This document shows, in pieces, positions 33,577 through 43,042 of a stretch of 64,000 nt of DNA. Below the pieces are notes generated by a model. The model worked only from the letters and a program-made list of their open reading frames with translations, was not told the origin of the DNA and ran no database searches. Position 1 is the stretch's first letter. Each line of letters begins with the position of its first letter. The stretch comes from AP-15 sp963733945. Its GTDB lineage: Bacteria > Pseudomonadota > Alphaproteobacteria > ATCC43930 > CGMCC-115725. The translations under genes were made by a program, and so were the position numbers. The stretch covers positions 62,001 to 126,000 of the forward strand of contig CAVTFD010000010.1 in NCBI GenBank assembly GCA_963733945.1. Reading direction: 5' to 3'.

Positions 33577-34824
33577 GTGAACGCGTCTCGCTCCGGGTCC
33601 CTGGCGTCGTTGTACGTCGCCGGGCCGTTCAGCATGGGTTATGTCGATTTCTATACATTTCTGATCCCGCTTTACGGCCTGTCGCTGGGGTTCGACGCCT
33701 CCGAGATCGGGATCTTGGTCGGCGCCCGTTCGATCCTCGCCATGTTCCTGTCGATCCATATCGGCGTTTTGATGGACCGGTTCGGCACCCGCAAAGTCAC
33801 CCTGTTTTTTGTCTGGATAGGGATGGCTTTGGCGCCCCTATTTCCGTTAGCGCCGTGGTTCTGGTCCTTGCTTCTCCTGCAATTGATCAACGGCGCCGCC
33901 GTTTCGTTCGCCTGGTCTGGCGCGCAGACCCTGATTGCCCAGCTAGCCGAGGGCGATGCCCGATATCTCGGCAGGTTCACGTTCTTCGCCCGGCTTGGCT
34001 CGACGACGGCGCCGATCCTCGGCGGCGCCGTTTGGGATTTCGGCGGTGCATGGCCAGCTTATCTCGTCGGCGCCGCGTGGGGCGGGGTGCTGACTATCGC
34101 GCTGCTGCGCGCTCCGGAGGCGGAGTTCTTCGCGCCGCCACGACAGGAGGGGACGGGTCGAGCGCGGTTCCGCGTCCGCGATACCTGGCCTCGAGTCTCG
34201 GATTACCTTAACTCGATCATGCTGATCGCCATTCCGGCGATTGCGCTGTCGATGGCGATCATGTCGATGCGAAACTCGACATACAGCATCCAGACGTCGG
34301 TCTATGTTGTTTACCTTCATGGCGTGGGGCTCGTCGGCACGACCATCGGCGTCCTGTTCGCCGCCGCCGAGATCGCAAGTGGCTTCGGAGCGCTCTTTGC
34401 CGGGCGCGCGATGCGTCTGGGCGATGCGCAGCGCACGATGCTCAGCGGGACCGCGCTGTCGATCCTGCTGATTGCAATGACACCGCTTTTGGGCGGGATC
34501 TTTGCGTTTCTGCTGTTGTTTCAGGTCGCGCGCGGCTGGCTGGAAGGGGTGATCCAGCCGGTTGTCTTGTCTGTGCAAGCGCGGGCGGTCGGCCGCCATC
34601 AGCAGGGCGCGGTGGTTGGCCTGCGTCAGACCGGTCAGCGGCTCACCTCGATCACGATCCCGCCCCTGATGGGCGGCATCGCCGACCGTTGGGGTGTGAG
34701 CGAAAGCTTCTTCATTCTTGGTATGCTGATGTTGCTGCTGTGCGTGCCGCTAGCACTGATCATCCGCCACTTCGGGCGACTTAGATCCGCGGAGGAACCG
34801 CATGGCCGCGGCACAGGGAATTGA
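33577..34824 (+). CDS. MFS transporter
   Basis: The 415-residue protein has about 12 hydrophobic helices and the MFS loop 2-3 pattern GVLMDRFGTRKVTLFF (about residues 62-77), with a second related loop FAGRAMRLGDAQRTM halfway. It starts at GTG 33577, although later Met codons are possible. It lies 141 bases after an amidohydrolase on the same strand, suggesting uptake or export of a related acylated compound. The substrate cannot be inferred further. Confidence 0.85.
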   Translation: MNASRSGSLASLYVAGPFSMGYVDFYTFLIPLYGLSLGFDASEIGILVGARSILAMFLSIHIGVLMDRFGTRKVTLFFVWIGMALAPLFPLAPWFWSLLLLQLINGAAVSFAWSGAQTLIAQLAEGDARYLGRFTFFARLGSTTAPILGGAVWDFGGAWPAYLVGAAWGGVLTIALLRAPEAEFFAPPRQEGTGRARFRVRDTWPRVSDYLNSIMLIAIPAIALSMAIMSMRNSTYSIQTSVYVVYLHGVGLVGTTIGVLFAAAEIASGFGALFAGRAMRLGDAQRTMLSGTALSILLIAMTPLLGGIFAFLLLFQVARGWLEGVIQPVVLSVQARAVGRHQQGAVVGLRQTGQRLTSITIPPLMGGIADRWGVSESFFILGMLMLLLCVPLALIIRHFGRLRSAEEPHGRGTGN

Positions 34825-34942
34825 GCTCTGTTCCCGGGCGCAAAGATCGAGCGCAGGCTGACATGGGCATTGAGCCGGTGATCAAGGCGACCTTACCCGC
34901 CAGTTTGAGATCCATTGAGCTCGGCTCCTCGACGGCTCCACC

Positions 34943-35836
34943 CTACGCTCGCGCTTTGCGTTCCGCGATCCAGGACGACACCTGATCGTAGTAGTTGGCG
35001 AGGTAATACTCGGCAATGTCGTCGGCGGTGGTGTTCCAGACGCCATCGTGACCGAGGATGTAGCGCAGAGCCTCGTCAAGATACTTCGCGGCGTTCGGGC
35101 GCCCGATATTGTGCGGATGCAGCGAAAGACACATCACGCGCCCGTTTTCCGCGCCTTCACGGTAGAGTGTGTCGAACTGGTCCTTGATCATCTGCAGGAA
35201 GTAATCGGCCTCGCAATTCCAGGCCAGCATGCCTGCATCATTCGTCTGGCCGGTATAGGGAACGTAGATGAACTTCTGGCCGCCCCGCACGTTGATCGGC
35301 CAGGGCTGATCATCGATGATCCATGAGGTGTGATAGAGGCAGCCGGCCTCAGCCATCAAATCGTCCGTTCTGATAGTGTAGCCGGCGCCGCCGCCGAGCC
35401 TTCCCTTCAGGCGTTTGCCGGTCATCTCCTTCAAGTGCGTGATGAAGTCCTGCCAGTACGCCTGCTCCTGCTCTTCGGTGTAGTCGTAGATTGGCCGGCT
35501 GTTGTAAAGCCCGTGCGCCATGTAGTCCCAATTGGCGGCGACCATTGCCTCCTTTATCTCGGGGAAGTGATCGAGCACCTCGAGATTGAGGCAGCAGCAG
35601 GCGCGCACCTTGTTTCTGTTCAGCACGTCGAGCATACGCCAGAAGCCCACGCGATTGCCGTAATCCATGCGCGAATAGTGCGGAACGTCCGGCTGCGTCG
35701 GCCGGTTCTCCGGCAGGTATTCGAAGTGCTCCATATTCGGCGCGACCCAGAACGCAAGGCGCGCATTGCCCGGCCACTTGATGACGGGGCGCTCCGTGAT
35801 CGGAGCATAGTCGAACCGTCCGGGTGCGAGAGCCAT
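34943..35836 (-). CDS. Polysaccharide deacetylase-family protein (copy 2)
   Basis: Starting at ATG 35836 (ribosome site GGAGAA) this is 297 residues. It has the NodB-like fold pattern of the PuuE/allantoinase-type deacetylases: AFWVAPNMEHFEYLPE, YGNRVGFWRMLDVLNRN, WDYMAHGLYNSRPIYDY and the late SLHPHNIGRPNAAKYLDEAL with metal-ligand His residues. It is 59 bases downstream of a clear paralogue on the same strand, so they look like a tandem duplication that diverged. Such enzymes hydrolyse C-N bonds of small amides or deacetylate sugars. Confidence 0.85.
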   Translation of the reverse strand: MALAPGRFDYAPITERPVIKWPGNARLAFWVAPNMEHFEYLPENRPTQPDVPHYSRMDYGNRVGFWRMLDVLNRNKVRACCCLNLEVLDHFPEIKEAMVAANWDYMAHGLYNSRPIYDYTEEQEQAYWQDFITHLKEMTGKRLKGRLGGGAGYTIRTDDLMAEAGCLYHTSWIIDDQPWPINVRGGQKFIYVPYTGQTNDAGMLAWNCEADYFLQMIKDQFDTLYREGAENGRVMCLSLHPHNIGRPNAAKYLDEALRYILGHDGVWNTTADDIAEYYLANYYDQVSSWIAERKARA

Positions 35837-35895
35837 GTCGTCTTCTCCGTTCGTCTGAAATGAGGATGAATTCGTCCGCAAAACAGCGGAGACGG

Positions 35896-36825
35896 CTAAC
35901 CTGACTGTGCCTTGAACCAGTCGATGATCTCGCTGCCGGTCGCCTTCCAGACACCCTGGTGGGCAGTGATGTGGCCAAGCACCTCGTCGAGATGCCGGAT
36001 GCGCCACGGCTGGCCCATGATCCACGGGTGCAGATGCAGCACCATTAGGCGTCCGGTGGTGGCGCCATCGGCGTACAGACCGTCGAACCAGTCGCGCCAC
36101 AGCAGGTTGACCTCGTTGATGGTCCGGCGGCCGTGGAGGTGGATGTAGTTGTCGTCGAGATACGAATGCACTCCGAGCGAGTAGAGCTCCCCGGCCTTCG
36201 GCGTCATCTTGTAGGGCTGCTCATCGTTGCCCCAGTCGCAGACATAGCGAATGCCCTCTGCAGCAAGGAGGTTGGGCGTGTTCGGCGTTTCCTGGAAGTC
36301 GGGGCCGGACCAGCCGATCGGGCGCTTGCCGGTGGCCCTTTCGACCGCCTCGATAGAGGCGCGGATGTACCGCCGCTCCTCATCCTCGGACATGCCGATA
36401 TGGATGATGCGCCGGCGCGACAGACCGTGGGCGATGAACTCGGCGTCGCGCGTCTGGCCCTCCTTGACGAGGACCGGGTAGTGATCGGCGACGGCCTTGT
36501 CGAGCGCCAGGGTCGGTTTGATGCCGTACTTGTCCAGCACGGCGAGGATGCGAAAGATCCCGACACGGTTGCCATATTCATGGTTGCCGTAGCCGCCAAT
36601 GTCGGGAAACTGCGGCTGGTTTCCGCTCCACAGGCCCTCGGGGCCGCCCAGCGGGCTCACCGCAAGCGGCGTCCGGGCGGGCACCTCCCAGTCCCAATGC
36701 TCGAGATTGACGATGACGGCAAAGGCGACGCGGGCGTTGTCCGGCCAGCTAAGGGCGCTGCGCGTGACAATCGGGGACCAGGGATAAAAGTCTTGGTCCA
36801 TGCCGTAGGTTCGTTTTGCGGGCAC
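35896..36825 (-). CDS. Polysaccharide deacetylase-family protein, PuuE-like (copy 1)
   Basis: The 309-residue protein contains AFAVIVNLEHWDW, YGNHEYGNRVGIFRILAVLDKYGI, EFIAHGLSRRRI and VLHLHPWIMGQPWRIRHLDEVL, the layout of cofactor-free PuuE-type allantoinases and their many relatives. Gly-rich GWSGPDFQETPNTPNLL precedes the second half. It is the first gene of a two-gene same-strand set with the paralogue at 34.9 kb. No purine-degradation genes are nearby, so allantoin as a substrate is unsupported. Confidence 0.86.
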   Translation of the reverse strand: MPAKRTYGMDQDFYPWSPIVTRSALSWPDNARVAFAVIVNLEHWDWEVPARTPLAVSPLGGPEGLWSGNQPQFPDIGGYGNHEYGNRVGIFRILAVLDKYGIKPTLALDKAVADHYPVLVKEGQTRDAEFIAHGLSRRRIIHIGMSEDEERRYIRASIEAVERATGKRPIGWSGPDFQETPNTPNLLAAEGIRYVCDWGNDEQPYKMTPKAGELYSLGVHSYLDDNYIHLHGRRTINEVNLLWRDWFDGLYADGATTGRLMVLHLHPWIMGQPWRIRHLDEVLGHITAHQGVWKATGSEIIDWFKAQSG

Positions 36826-37172
36826 GGTTCACTCCCTCTCCCTCTGCACCGAATGACTTATTATCGGACTATGACACACAGAGAGATCGCCACAAATTTG
36901 CCGGTGACGATGAGCCTCGGGTCGGACTACTTAGCGGCACGGGAGTGAGGGCGACGGGCTCCGATCGTCACGGCGGCACTGCGCTGTGTCCTGGTCGTCA
37001 AATTTGCCGTACCGCCAGCCCGGCGCGGCCAGCTGCGGCTGCTGGCCGTGGTAGCACCGTGTCATACGCGGCGGATGCCGCCGCGGCGGGTGGAGAGGCC
37101 GTCCGGCTCTCGATCGCACCTTCGGCAGGTGGGGTAAGAGCCAGACGTACGATCAAAAACTGTTGCCGCCGA
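36826..37172. other. Intergenic region; nothing firm
   Basis: This 347-base gap lies between the deacetylase start and an amidohydrolase remnant. A tiny frame at 36870-36947 encodes 25 residues (MTHREIATNLPVTMSLG...) without a recognised family. No RNA gene or clear promoter was seen; the deacetylase promoter should lie near 36830-36900. Confidence 0.3.
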
Positions 37173-37760
37173 TCAGCCTCGACCGTTCCGGAGGAACTTG
37201 CCGGGCAAGGCTCCGGTAGGCTCACCGTTTTCGAAGGTGATTTGGCCGTTGACCAGGATCCAGTCATATCCCTTGGATTTCTGGATGCGCCGCCACTCGC
37301 CGCCGGGCAGGTCTTCGGCGACTTCCGAGGGCAGAACCTCGAGTTTCTCGAGGTCATAGACCACGATGTCGGCGGGTGCGTTCTCCTTGATGGCGCCGCG
37401 GTCCTTGAAGCCACCTATATGGGCCGGCAAGTAGCTCAATTTGTAGTGCGCATCCTCCAGACTGATGGTCTTCTCGTCGCGGACGAGCCAGACCAGCATA
37501 TCGGTCGGATAGATCCCGGCGGTCAGGAATTTGACATGGGCGCCGCCGTCGGAGACCCCGGCCACCACGAGGTTGGAATTCAACACCTCGGTGGTGAATT
37601 GGGCAGCCTCCCGCCCCTGGGTCGGAGCAAAAAACTCGGTGTCCAGATCGTCCTCGACGGCTGCGGTATACTGTCGGAAACCAGGCTCGCCGAAGCGGGG
37701 TGCGACCCACGCGCTTTTGCCGCGGTGCTTGGTCAACAGACGACGGCCAGGGCGGATCAC
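37173..37760 (-). pseudogene. 3' remnant of a D-aminoacylase-like amidohydrolase
   Basis: About 195 codons match only the C-terminal third of the amidohydrolase family: VVAGVSDGGAHVKFLTAGIYPTD carries the catalytic Asp, then LPAHIGGFKDRGAIKENAPADIVVYDL and TGALPGKFLRNGRG. The first roughly 350 residues, including the His-X-His metal site, are missing, and upstream DNA leads straight to a tRNA gene. It is therefore a truncated, presumably dead gene, related to the 31.7 kb enzyme. Confidence 0.8.
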
Positions 37761-37915
37761 TACTCCCGGGGAGCCGATCGCAGGCAGTTCGCCGAAGCCG
37801 CGATCGAGGAGTCCGGGTCAAGGACCGGGCACGAAAAGTGGACGGATAACGGAAAACTTCGAGTGGAAACTTTCCGAACGAGCCGTACTTAGATCTCTAA
37901 GCTTCTGATTTAGCG

Positions 37916-37989
37916 TGGCTGGGGGACTAGGATTCGAACCTAGACTGGCGGAGTCAGAGTCCGCTGTCCTACCGTTAGACGATCCCCCA
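37916..37989 (-). tRNA. tRNA-Gln (anticodon CTG)
   Basis: On the minus strand the 74-base gene starts TGGGGGATCGTCTAACGG, has the anticodon stem GCGGA/TCCGC with loop CTCTGAC (anticodon CTG), the T arm TAGGTTCGAATCCTA and the acceptor end TCCCCCA-GCCA, with CCA encoded. All four stems pair. It decodes CAG. It stands alone next to an amidohydrolase remnant, a typical setting for tRNA-associated rearrangement. Confidence 0.96.
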
Positions 37990-38243
37990 TCCGGGCACCT
38001 TTGCTGATAGCACAATGTACGGGTGCTGGGTAGAGGCCGGCATGGCGCGTGTCGTAACGACCATGACGCGTTAGTTTTCGAGCGCGCCGGCAGTACGCGG
38101 AGCCTGCCGCATGCTTTGCGACGTTGGCCCCGGCGCGCGTGCCCCGGACGCGACCGGATTGCGGCGGCATTTGAGAAGTTTTGTTTCGAGCACCGGCTGC
38201 GCTACCATCAGCGGTCGCATTTGATTGGGATGGTTCGCTGGAC

Positions 38244-39359
38244 GTGCAGAAGCCGCTGAACAGCGCAGAACCGGCAGGGGGCACCACCACCGCTTCCGAC
38301 ACCAGCGGGTTCGCGCCTGTCACAGCATTGCGGGCGCCGCCGGCAACAGTCGGGGAGTTCGCCGCGGTGGCGCGGTCTCAGCGTCCCGTGCCCCGCTTTG
38401 CCGCCCCCGTCGCCGCGCTCGACCTCGGCACCAACAATTGCCGACTCTTGGTGGCGCGACCGACAGGCGGCGGATTTCGCGTCGTGGACGCGTTTTCCCG
38501 CATCGTCCGGCTCGGCGAGGGATTGGCCGCGACCGGGGCGCTGTCAGCGGAAGCGATCGAGCGGACCTTGGATGCACTCAAGGTCTGTGCCGGCAAAATC
38601 GCATACCGGCGGATCGCGAATGGGCGTTACGTTGCGACGGAAGCCTGCCGCCGCGCCGCGAATTGCGAGGCCTTCCTCGCCCGCGTGCGCGAGGAAGTCG
38701 GGCTCGAAATCGAGATCATTTCCACCGCCGAGGAGGCGCGCCTTGTCGTTTCCGGGTGCGCCCCGCTGCTCGATCCACGCATTCCCTATGCTATCGTATT
38801 CGATATTGGCGGCGGCTCGACCGAGATCGTCTGGCTGCGCCTCGATCGAGGGCGAGACCGGCGACGCCGTCGCCCGAGGATCCTGGGGTCGGTCTCGCTG
38901 CCTTTGGGGGTCGTCACCTTGACCGACCGGTTTGGCGGCGAGGTCTCGCCCACGGCTTATCGCATGATGGTCGACGAGACGGCCTGGGCCTTGCGGTCGT
39001 TTGAGAATACCCACCGCATCCTGCCTCGTGTCCGCGGCGGCCGGGTGCAGATGCTGGGCAGCTCGGGCACGGTCACGACCCTGGCCGGCATCCATCTGGC
39101 GCTGCCGCGCTATACGCGCGCCCTGGTCGACGGCAGCAGCCTGACTTTCGAGCAGATCGCCGCGGTGTCGGCGCATCTGGCGGGTCTCGACCTCGCCGGC
39201 CGCGCCGCCAGCCCGTGCGTCGGGCGCGAGCGCGCCGATCTGGTGCTGAGCGGGTGCGCCATCCTCGACGCGATCTGCGAGACCTGGCCCGTCGGCCGGC
39301 TACGGGTCGCCGATCGCGGCGTGCGCGAGGGCATTCTGTTCGATCTGATCCAGGGATAA
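38244..39359 (+). CDS. ppx: Ppx/GppA-family phosphatase (exopolyphosphatase)
   Basis: This protein of about 371 residues hydrolyses polyphosphate or pppGpp. It has the ASKHA phosphate-binding motifs: AALDLGTNNCRLLVARP, RIVRLGEGLAATGALS, VFDIGGGSTEIVWLRL and LGSSGTVTTLAGI. The start is unclear: GTG 38244 is given here, but the frame is open to TTG 38181, and the roughly 60 residues before AALDLGT are not conserved. It lies one base upstream of rlmE, forming a conserved core-gene pair. Confidence 0.88.
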   Translation: MQKPLNSAEPAGGTTTASDTSGFAPVTALRAPPATVGEFAAVARSQRPVPRFAAPVAALDLGTNNCRLLVARPTGGGFRVVDAFSRIVRLGEGLAATGALSAEAIERTLDALKVCAGKIAYRRIANGRYVATEACRRAANCEAFLARVREEVGLEIEIISTAEEARLVVSGCAPLLDPRIPYAIVFDIGGGSTEIVWLRLDRGRDRRRRRPRILGSVSLPLGVVTLTDRFGGEVSPTAYRMMVDETAWALRSFENTHRILPRVRGGRVQMLGSSGTVTTLAGIHLALPRYTRALVDGSSLTFEQIAAVSAHLAGLDLAGRAASPCVGRERADLVLSGCAILDAICETWPVGRLRVADRGVREGILFDLIQG

Positions 39360-39360
39360 G

Positions 39361-40044
39361 GTGACGAAGGGCAGAGGCGGCTCCGGCGAACGGCCGGCCG
39401 CCGTGCGACCGCACAAATCCCGGAGGCGCAAACCCTCCTCGACAGAGTGGCTGTCGCGTCAGCTGAACGATCCCTATGTCGCAGCCGCGCGTCGGCGGGG
39501 CTACCGGTCTCGCGCCGCATTCAAGCTGATCGAGCTCGATCAACGCTTCCACCTGCTGCGGCCGGGGCGTCACGTCGTTGATCTCGGCTGTGCTCCGGGC
39601 GGTTGGACCCAGGTCGCGGTCGAGCGCGTCGGTGCGCGTGGGCGCGTGTTGGGCGTCGACCTCGCCGAGATCGCACCGCTTGCCGGCGCCAGCTTTCTAC
39701 ACGCGGACCTGCGCGATTCCGAGGCGGCGGCAGTCATCGGGCAGGCGCTGGGCGCCGGCGCCAATGTTGTCTTGAGTGATATGGCGCCGCCCGCGACCGG
39801 CCATGCCGGAACCGACCATCTGCGAATCGTCGCCCTTGCCGAATGCGCCTTTGCGGTCGCCGAACAAATCCTCGAACCCGGCGGGATCTTCGTCGCCAAG
39901 GTGTTTCAGGGCGGCGCCGAGGGCGAATTGCTCGCCCGCCTGAAGCAGTCCTTCACCGAGCTGCGCCATGCCAAACCGCCGGCGAGCCGCGCCGAATCGG
40001 CCGAGACCTATGTTGTCGCGAAAGGGTTCCGCCGGAGCGCGTAA
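39361..40044 (+). CDS. rlmE: 23S rRNA (uridine2552-2'-O)-methyltransferase RlmE
   Basis: RlmE (FtsJ/RrmJ) methylates U2552 in the ribosomal A-loop. The 227-residue protein has the SAM motif VVDLGCAPGGWTQVA and the catalytic K-D-K-E set: Lys in RAAFKLIELD, Asp in VLSDMAPPATG, Lys in IFVAKVFQGG and Glu in SAETYVVAKGF. The basic N-terminus (HKSRRRKPSS) should aid rRNA binding. It starts at GTG 39361 right after the ppx stop, implying coupling. Confidence 0.96.
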   Translation: MTKGRGGSGERPAAVRPHKSRRRKPSSTEWLSRQLNDPYVAAARRRGYRSRAAFKLIELDQRFHLLRPGRHVVDLGCAPGGWTQVAVERVGARGRVLGVDLAEIAPLAGASFLHADLRDSEAAAVIGQALGAGANVVLSDMAPPATGHAGTDHLRIVALAECAFAVAEQILEPGGIFVAKVFQGGAEGELLARLKQSFTELRHAKPPASRAESAETYVVAKGFRRSA

Positions 40045-40131
40045 ACGCCGCACCGCACCTATATCTGTGCCCATGGCTTTTGACCGCGGCGCGCTTGTGT
40101 ATAGTGCGCTGTCATCGCTTAGGAGGCGCGG

Positions 40132-41595
40132 ATGGAAATCCGGCAGGCGCTGACATTCGACGACGTGATGCTGGTCCCGGCGGCTTCTGCGGTCCTGCCT
40201 GGCGAGACCGACACCCGCACTCGGCTGACCCGCGAGATCGAGCTCGGCATTCCGCTGGTCTCGGCAGCGATGGACACCGTGACCGAAGGCGCCCTGGCGA
40301 TTGCGTTGGCCCAGGCCGGCGGCATCGGTGTAATCCACCGCAACATGCCGATCGCGCAGCAGGCGGACGAGGTCCGCAAGGTTAAGAAATTCGAGGCCGG
40401 GATGGTCGTCAACCCGGTCACGATCCACCCCGACGAGACCTTGGCCGATGCGCTGCGGCTGATGGCGGATCACCATATCTCGGGCATCCCGGTGGTCGAA
40501 CGCGGATCTGGTCGGCTCGCCGGGATTCTGACCAACCGCGATGTGCGCTTTGCCACCGACGCGCGCCAGCCGGTCGCCGAGCTGATGACCAAGGACGAGC
40601 TCGTGACGGTGCGCGAGAACGTCGGGCGCGACGAGGCTAAACGCCTGCTCCATCTGCATCGTATCGAAAAGCTGGTGGTCGTCGATGAAGCCTATCGCTG
40701 CATCGGACTGATTACGGTCAAGGACATCGAAAAGGCCCAGCGTTTTCCGACGGCATGCAAGGACGCGCAGGGCCGGCTGCGCGTCGCTGCCGCAACCGGC
40801 ACTGGCGCCGACGGGATCGAGCGGGCGGAAGCGCTGTTTGACGCCGGGCTCGACGTGCTCGTCGTCGATACCGCCCACGGTCACTCCGACCGGGTGATCG
40901 CGGCAGTTCGGGAGGTCCGCCGCCTGTCGAACTATACCCAGGTCATCGCGGGCAACGTCGTGACCGCGGAGGGCGCCCGGGCATTGATCGAAGCCGGCGC
41001 CGATGCGGTCAAGGTCGGGGTCGGACCGGCTTCGATCTGTACGACCCGCGTGGTTGCCGGGGTCGGCGTGCCGCAATTCACCGCAATCGTCGACACCGTC
41101 GCCGAATGCCGCAAATTCGGCGTGCCGGTGATCGGCGACGGCGGCATCAAATTTTCCGGCGACCTCGCCAAGGCGATCGCCGCCGGGGCCGATTGCGCGA
41201 TGCTGGGCTCGCTGTTCGCCGGCACCGACGAGAGCCCGGGCGAAGTGTTTCTCTATCAAGGCCGCAGTTACAAATATTATCGCGGCATGGGCTCGATCGG
41301 CGCGATGGCGCGCGGCTCGGCCGACCGCTATTTCCAGCAGGAAGTGACCAGCACCTTGAAGCTCGTGCCCGAGGGGGTCGAGGGACGGGTGCCGCATAAG
41401 GGGCCGGTCGGCAATATCGTCCATCAGCTGATCGGCGGGCTGCGCGCGGGAATGGGCTATACCGGTAACCGCACGATCCGCGAGATGCAGGAGAATTGCA
41501 CCTTTATCCGGATCACGCCGTCGGGCCTGCGCGAGAGCCATGTCCACGACATCGCGATGACCCGTGAGGCGCCCAATTATCCGTCCGAACATTGA
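40132..41595 (+). CDS. guaB: Inosine-5'-monophosphate dehydrogenase
   Basis: GuaB oxidises IMP to XMP, the committed step to GMP. The 487-residue protein has a TIM barrel interrupted by two CBS domains (about 95-205). Visible are TFDDVMLVPAASAVLP, the catalytic loop VGVGPASICTTRVVAGVG with the nucleophilic Cys, GDGGIKFSGDLAKAI and the flap YRGMGSIGAM. A strong AGGAGG site lies at 40121-40126. It forms a core block with rsmB and guaA downstream. Confidence 0.97.
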   Translation: MEIRQALTFDDVMLVPAASAVLPGETDTRTRLTREIELGIPLVSAAMDTVTEGALAIALAQAGGIGVIHRNMPIAQQADEVRKVKKFEAGMVVNPVTIHPDETLADALRLMADHHISGIPVVERGSGRLAGILTNRDVRFATDARQPVAELMTKDELVTVRENVGRDEAKRLLHLHRIEKLVVVDEAYRCIGLITVKDIEKAQRFPTACKDAQGRLRVAAATGTGADGIERAEALFDAGLDVLVVDTAHGHSDRVIAAVREVRRLSNYTQVIAGNVVTAEGARALIEAGADAVKVGVGPASICTTRVVAGVGVPQFTAIVDTVAECRKFGVPVIGDGGIKFSGDLAKAIAAGADCAMLGSLFAGTDESPGEVFLYQGRSYKYYRGMGSIGAMARGSADRYFQQEVTSTLKLVPEGVEGRVPHKGPVGNIVHQLIGGLRAGMGYTGNRTIREMQENCTFIRITPSGLRESHVHDIAMTREAPNYPSEH

Positions 41596-41707
41596 GCCTG
41601 CATCCTTTAGGCGGCAGGCGCCGCAAATCTCTCCTTCTCCCCGCCTACGGGAAGAGGCTCGCGGTGACCGGCGGCCCAGGATTTGGAACAAGTCCGACGG
41701 GAGCCTG

Positions 41708-43042
41708 TTGACCCCGGGCGCACAGGTCGCCGCCGCGATCGAGATCCTCGCTGAAATCGAGACCCGGCAGCGCCCGGCCGACGATGCCGCGGCCGACTAT
41801 TTCCGGCGCCGGCGCTATATCGGTTCCAAGGACCGGGCGCTGATCGCCGGCCATGTCTATGCCGTGCTGCGGCATCGCACCTCGCTCGATTGGTGGATCG
41901 CGAGGATCGGCAGGGGCGCGGTTGCGACCGCGGCGCGAAGCCGGGTGCTGGCTGCCTTGGTGCTGGCCGAGGGCTGGCGGCCGGAGACCGTCGCGGCATG
42001 CTGCGACGGCGACCGCTTTCGCCCGGCGCAGCTGAGCGCAGCCGAGGCGCCGCTGGTCAACGGCCTCGCCAATTGCACCCTGCGCCACCCGCAGATGCCG
42101 CGCGCGGTCGCGAACGATTTGCCGGAATGGCTGGAGCCCTATCTCGAACGGGTCTTTGGCAAAAGTCTCGAACGCGAGATGGCGGCGCTCAACGGGCCAG
42201 CACCGATCGATCTGCGGATCAATCTGCTAAAGGCCGACCGCGAGACAGCGCGCCGCGCGCTCGCCGCCGAGGGAGTCAGGACCGAGCCGACCCCTTGGTC
42301 GCCGGTCGGGCTTCGCCTCGCCGAGCGGATGCCGCTGTCTGGTTTGACCGCCTTCAAAGACGGTCTCTTCGACGTTCAGGACGAGGGCTCGCAGATCGCC
42401 GCCTTGCTGGCGGGCGCGCGGCCAGGGATGCGGGTCGTCGATTTCTGCGCCGGGGCCGGCGGCAAGACGTTGGCATTGGCGGCCGGAATGGCCAATCGCG
42501 GCAAACTCGTCGCCTGCGACGTCTCGGCGCGCCGGCTCGAGCGCGCCGCCCGCCGGCTGCGCCGCGCCGGGGTCGGCAATGTCGAGCGCCGCACACTGGC
42601 CAGCGAGCGCGACAAATGGGTCAAGCGGCACGCCGGCGGGTTTGACCGGGTGTTTGTCGACGTCCCCTGCCTCGGCACCGGGACCTGGCGGCGCAACCCC
42701 GACGCCAAATGGCGCTCGCGCCCCGAAGACCTTGCCGAGTTGGTCGAGCGCCAACAACAGATCCTGCGCAGTGCGGCGCGCCTGGTTCGCCCCGGCGGCC
42801 GCCTCGTTTACGCGACATGCTCGCTGCTGCGCGAGGAGGACGAGGCGCAGACCGAAGCCTTTCTCGCCGACGCACCCGATTTCTCGCTGGTGCCGGCCGC
42901 ACGCGCCTGGGAAGAGACGATCGGGGGTAACTCACCCGGCGGCGAGGACTATCTGTTTCTGACCCCTGCGCGGCACGGCACCGACGGGTTTTTTGTCGCT
43001 GTGTTCGAGCGCCGACCGGAAAAATCGGAGGACCATCGCTGA
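41708..43042 (+). CDS. rsmB: RsmB-type 16S rRNA (cytosine-5-)-methyltransferase
   Basis: From TTG 41708 (GGGAG six bases upstream) the protein is 444 residues. The N-terminal NusB-like domain starts QVAAAIEILAEI; the catalytic half has VVDFCAGAGGKTLALAAGM, the motif IV Cys in VFVDVPCLGTGTWRRNPD and the motif VI nucleophile Cys in VYATCSLLREEDE. RsmB/NOP enzymes make m5C967 in 16S rRNA. The frame is open back to 41564, over the guaB end, but that part is not conserved. The stop overlaps the guaA ATG. Confidence 0.9.
   Translation: MTPGAQVAAAIEILAEIETRQRPADDAAADYFRRRRYIGSKDRALIAGHVYAVLRHRTSLDWWIARIGRGAVATAARSRVLAALVLAEGWRPETVAACCDGDRFRPAQLSAAEAPLVNGLANCTLRHPQMPRAVANDLPEWLEPYLERVFGKSLEREMAALNGPAPIDLRINLLKADRETARRALAAEGVRTEPTPWSPVGLRLAERMPLSGLTAFKDGLFDVQDEGSQIAALLAGARPGMRVVDFCAGAGGKTLALAAGMANRGKLVACDVSARRLERAARRLRRAGVGNVERRTLASERDKWVKRHAGGFDRVFVDVPCLGTGTWRRNPDAKWRSRPEDLAELVERQQQILRSAARLVRPGGRLVYATCSLLREEDEAQTEAFLADAPDFSLVPAARAWEETIGGNSPGGEDYLFLTPARHGTDGFFVAVFERRPEKSEDHR

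Noticed and set aside
35837..36100. N-terminal extension of the second polysaccharide deacetylase
   Set aside because: Overlaps the end of the upstream paralogue out of frame; the ATG at 35836 has a good ribosome site and the conserved start.
36816..37892. 358-codon plus-strand frame
   Set aside because: Antisense to the amidohydrolase remnant; composition is shadow-like.
40080..40105. Possible guaB promoter (TTGACC and TATAGT)
   Set aside because: The spacer is only 14 bases, too short for a normal sigma-70 promoter; not listed as a feature.
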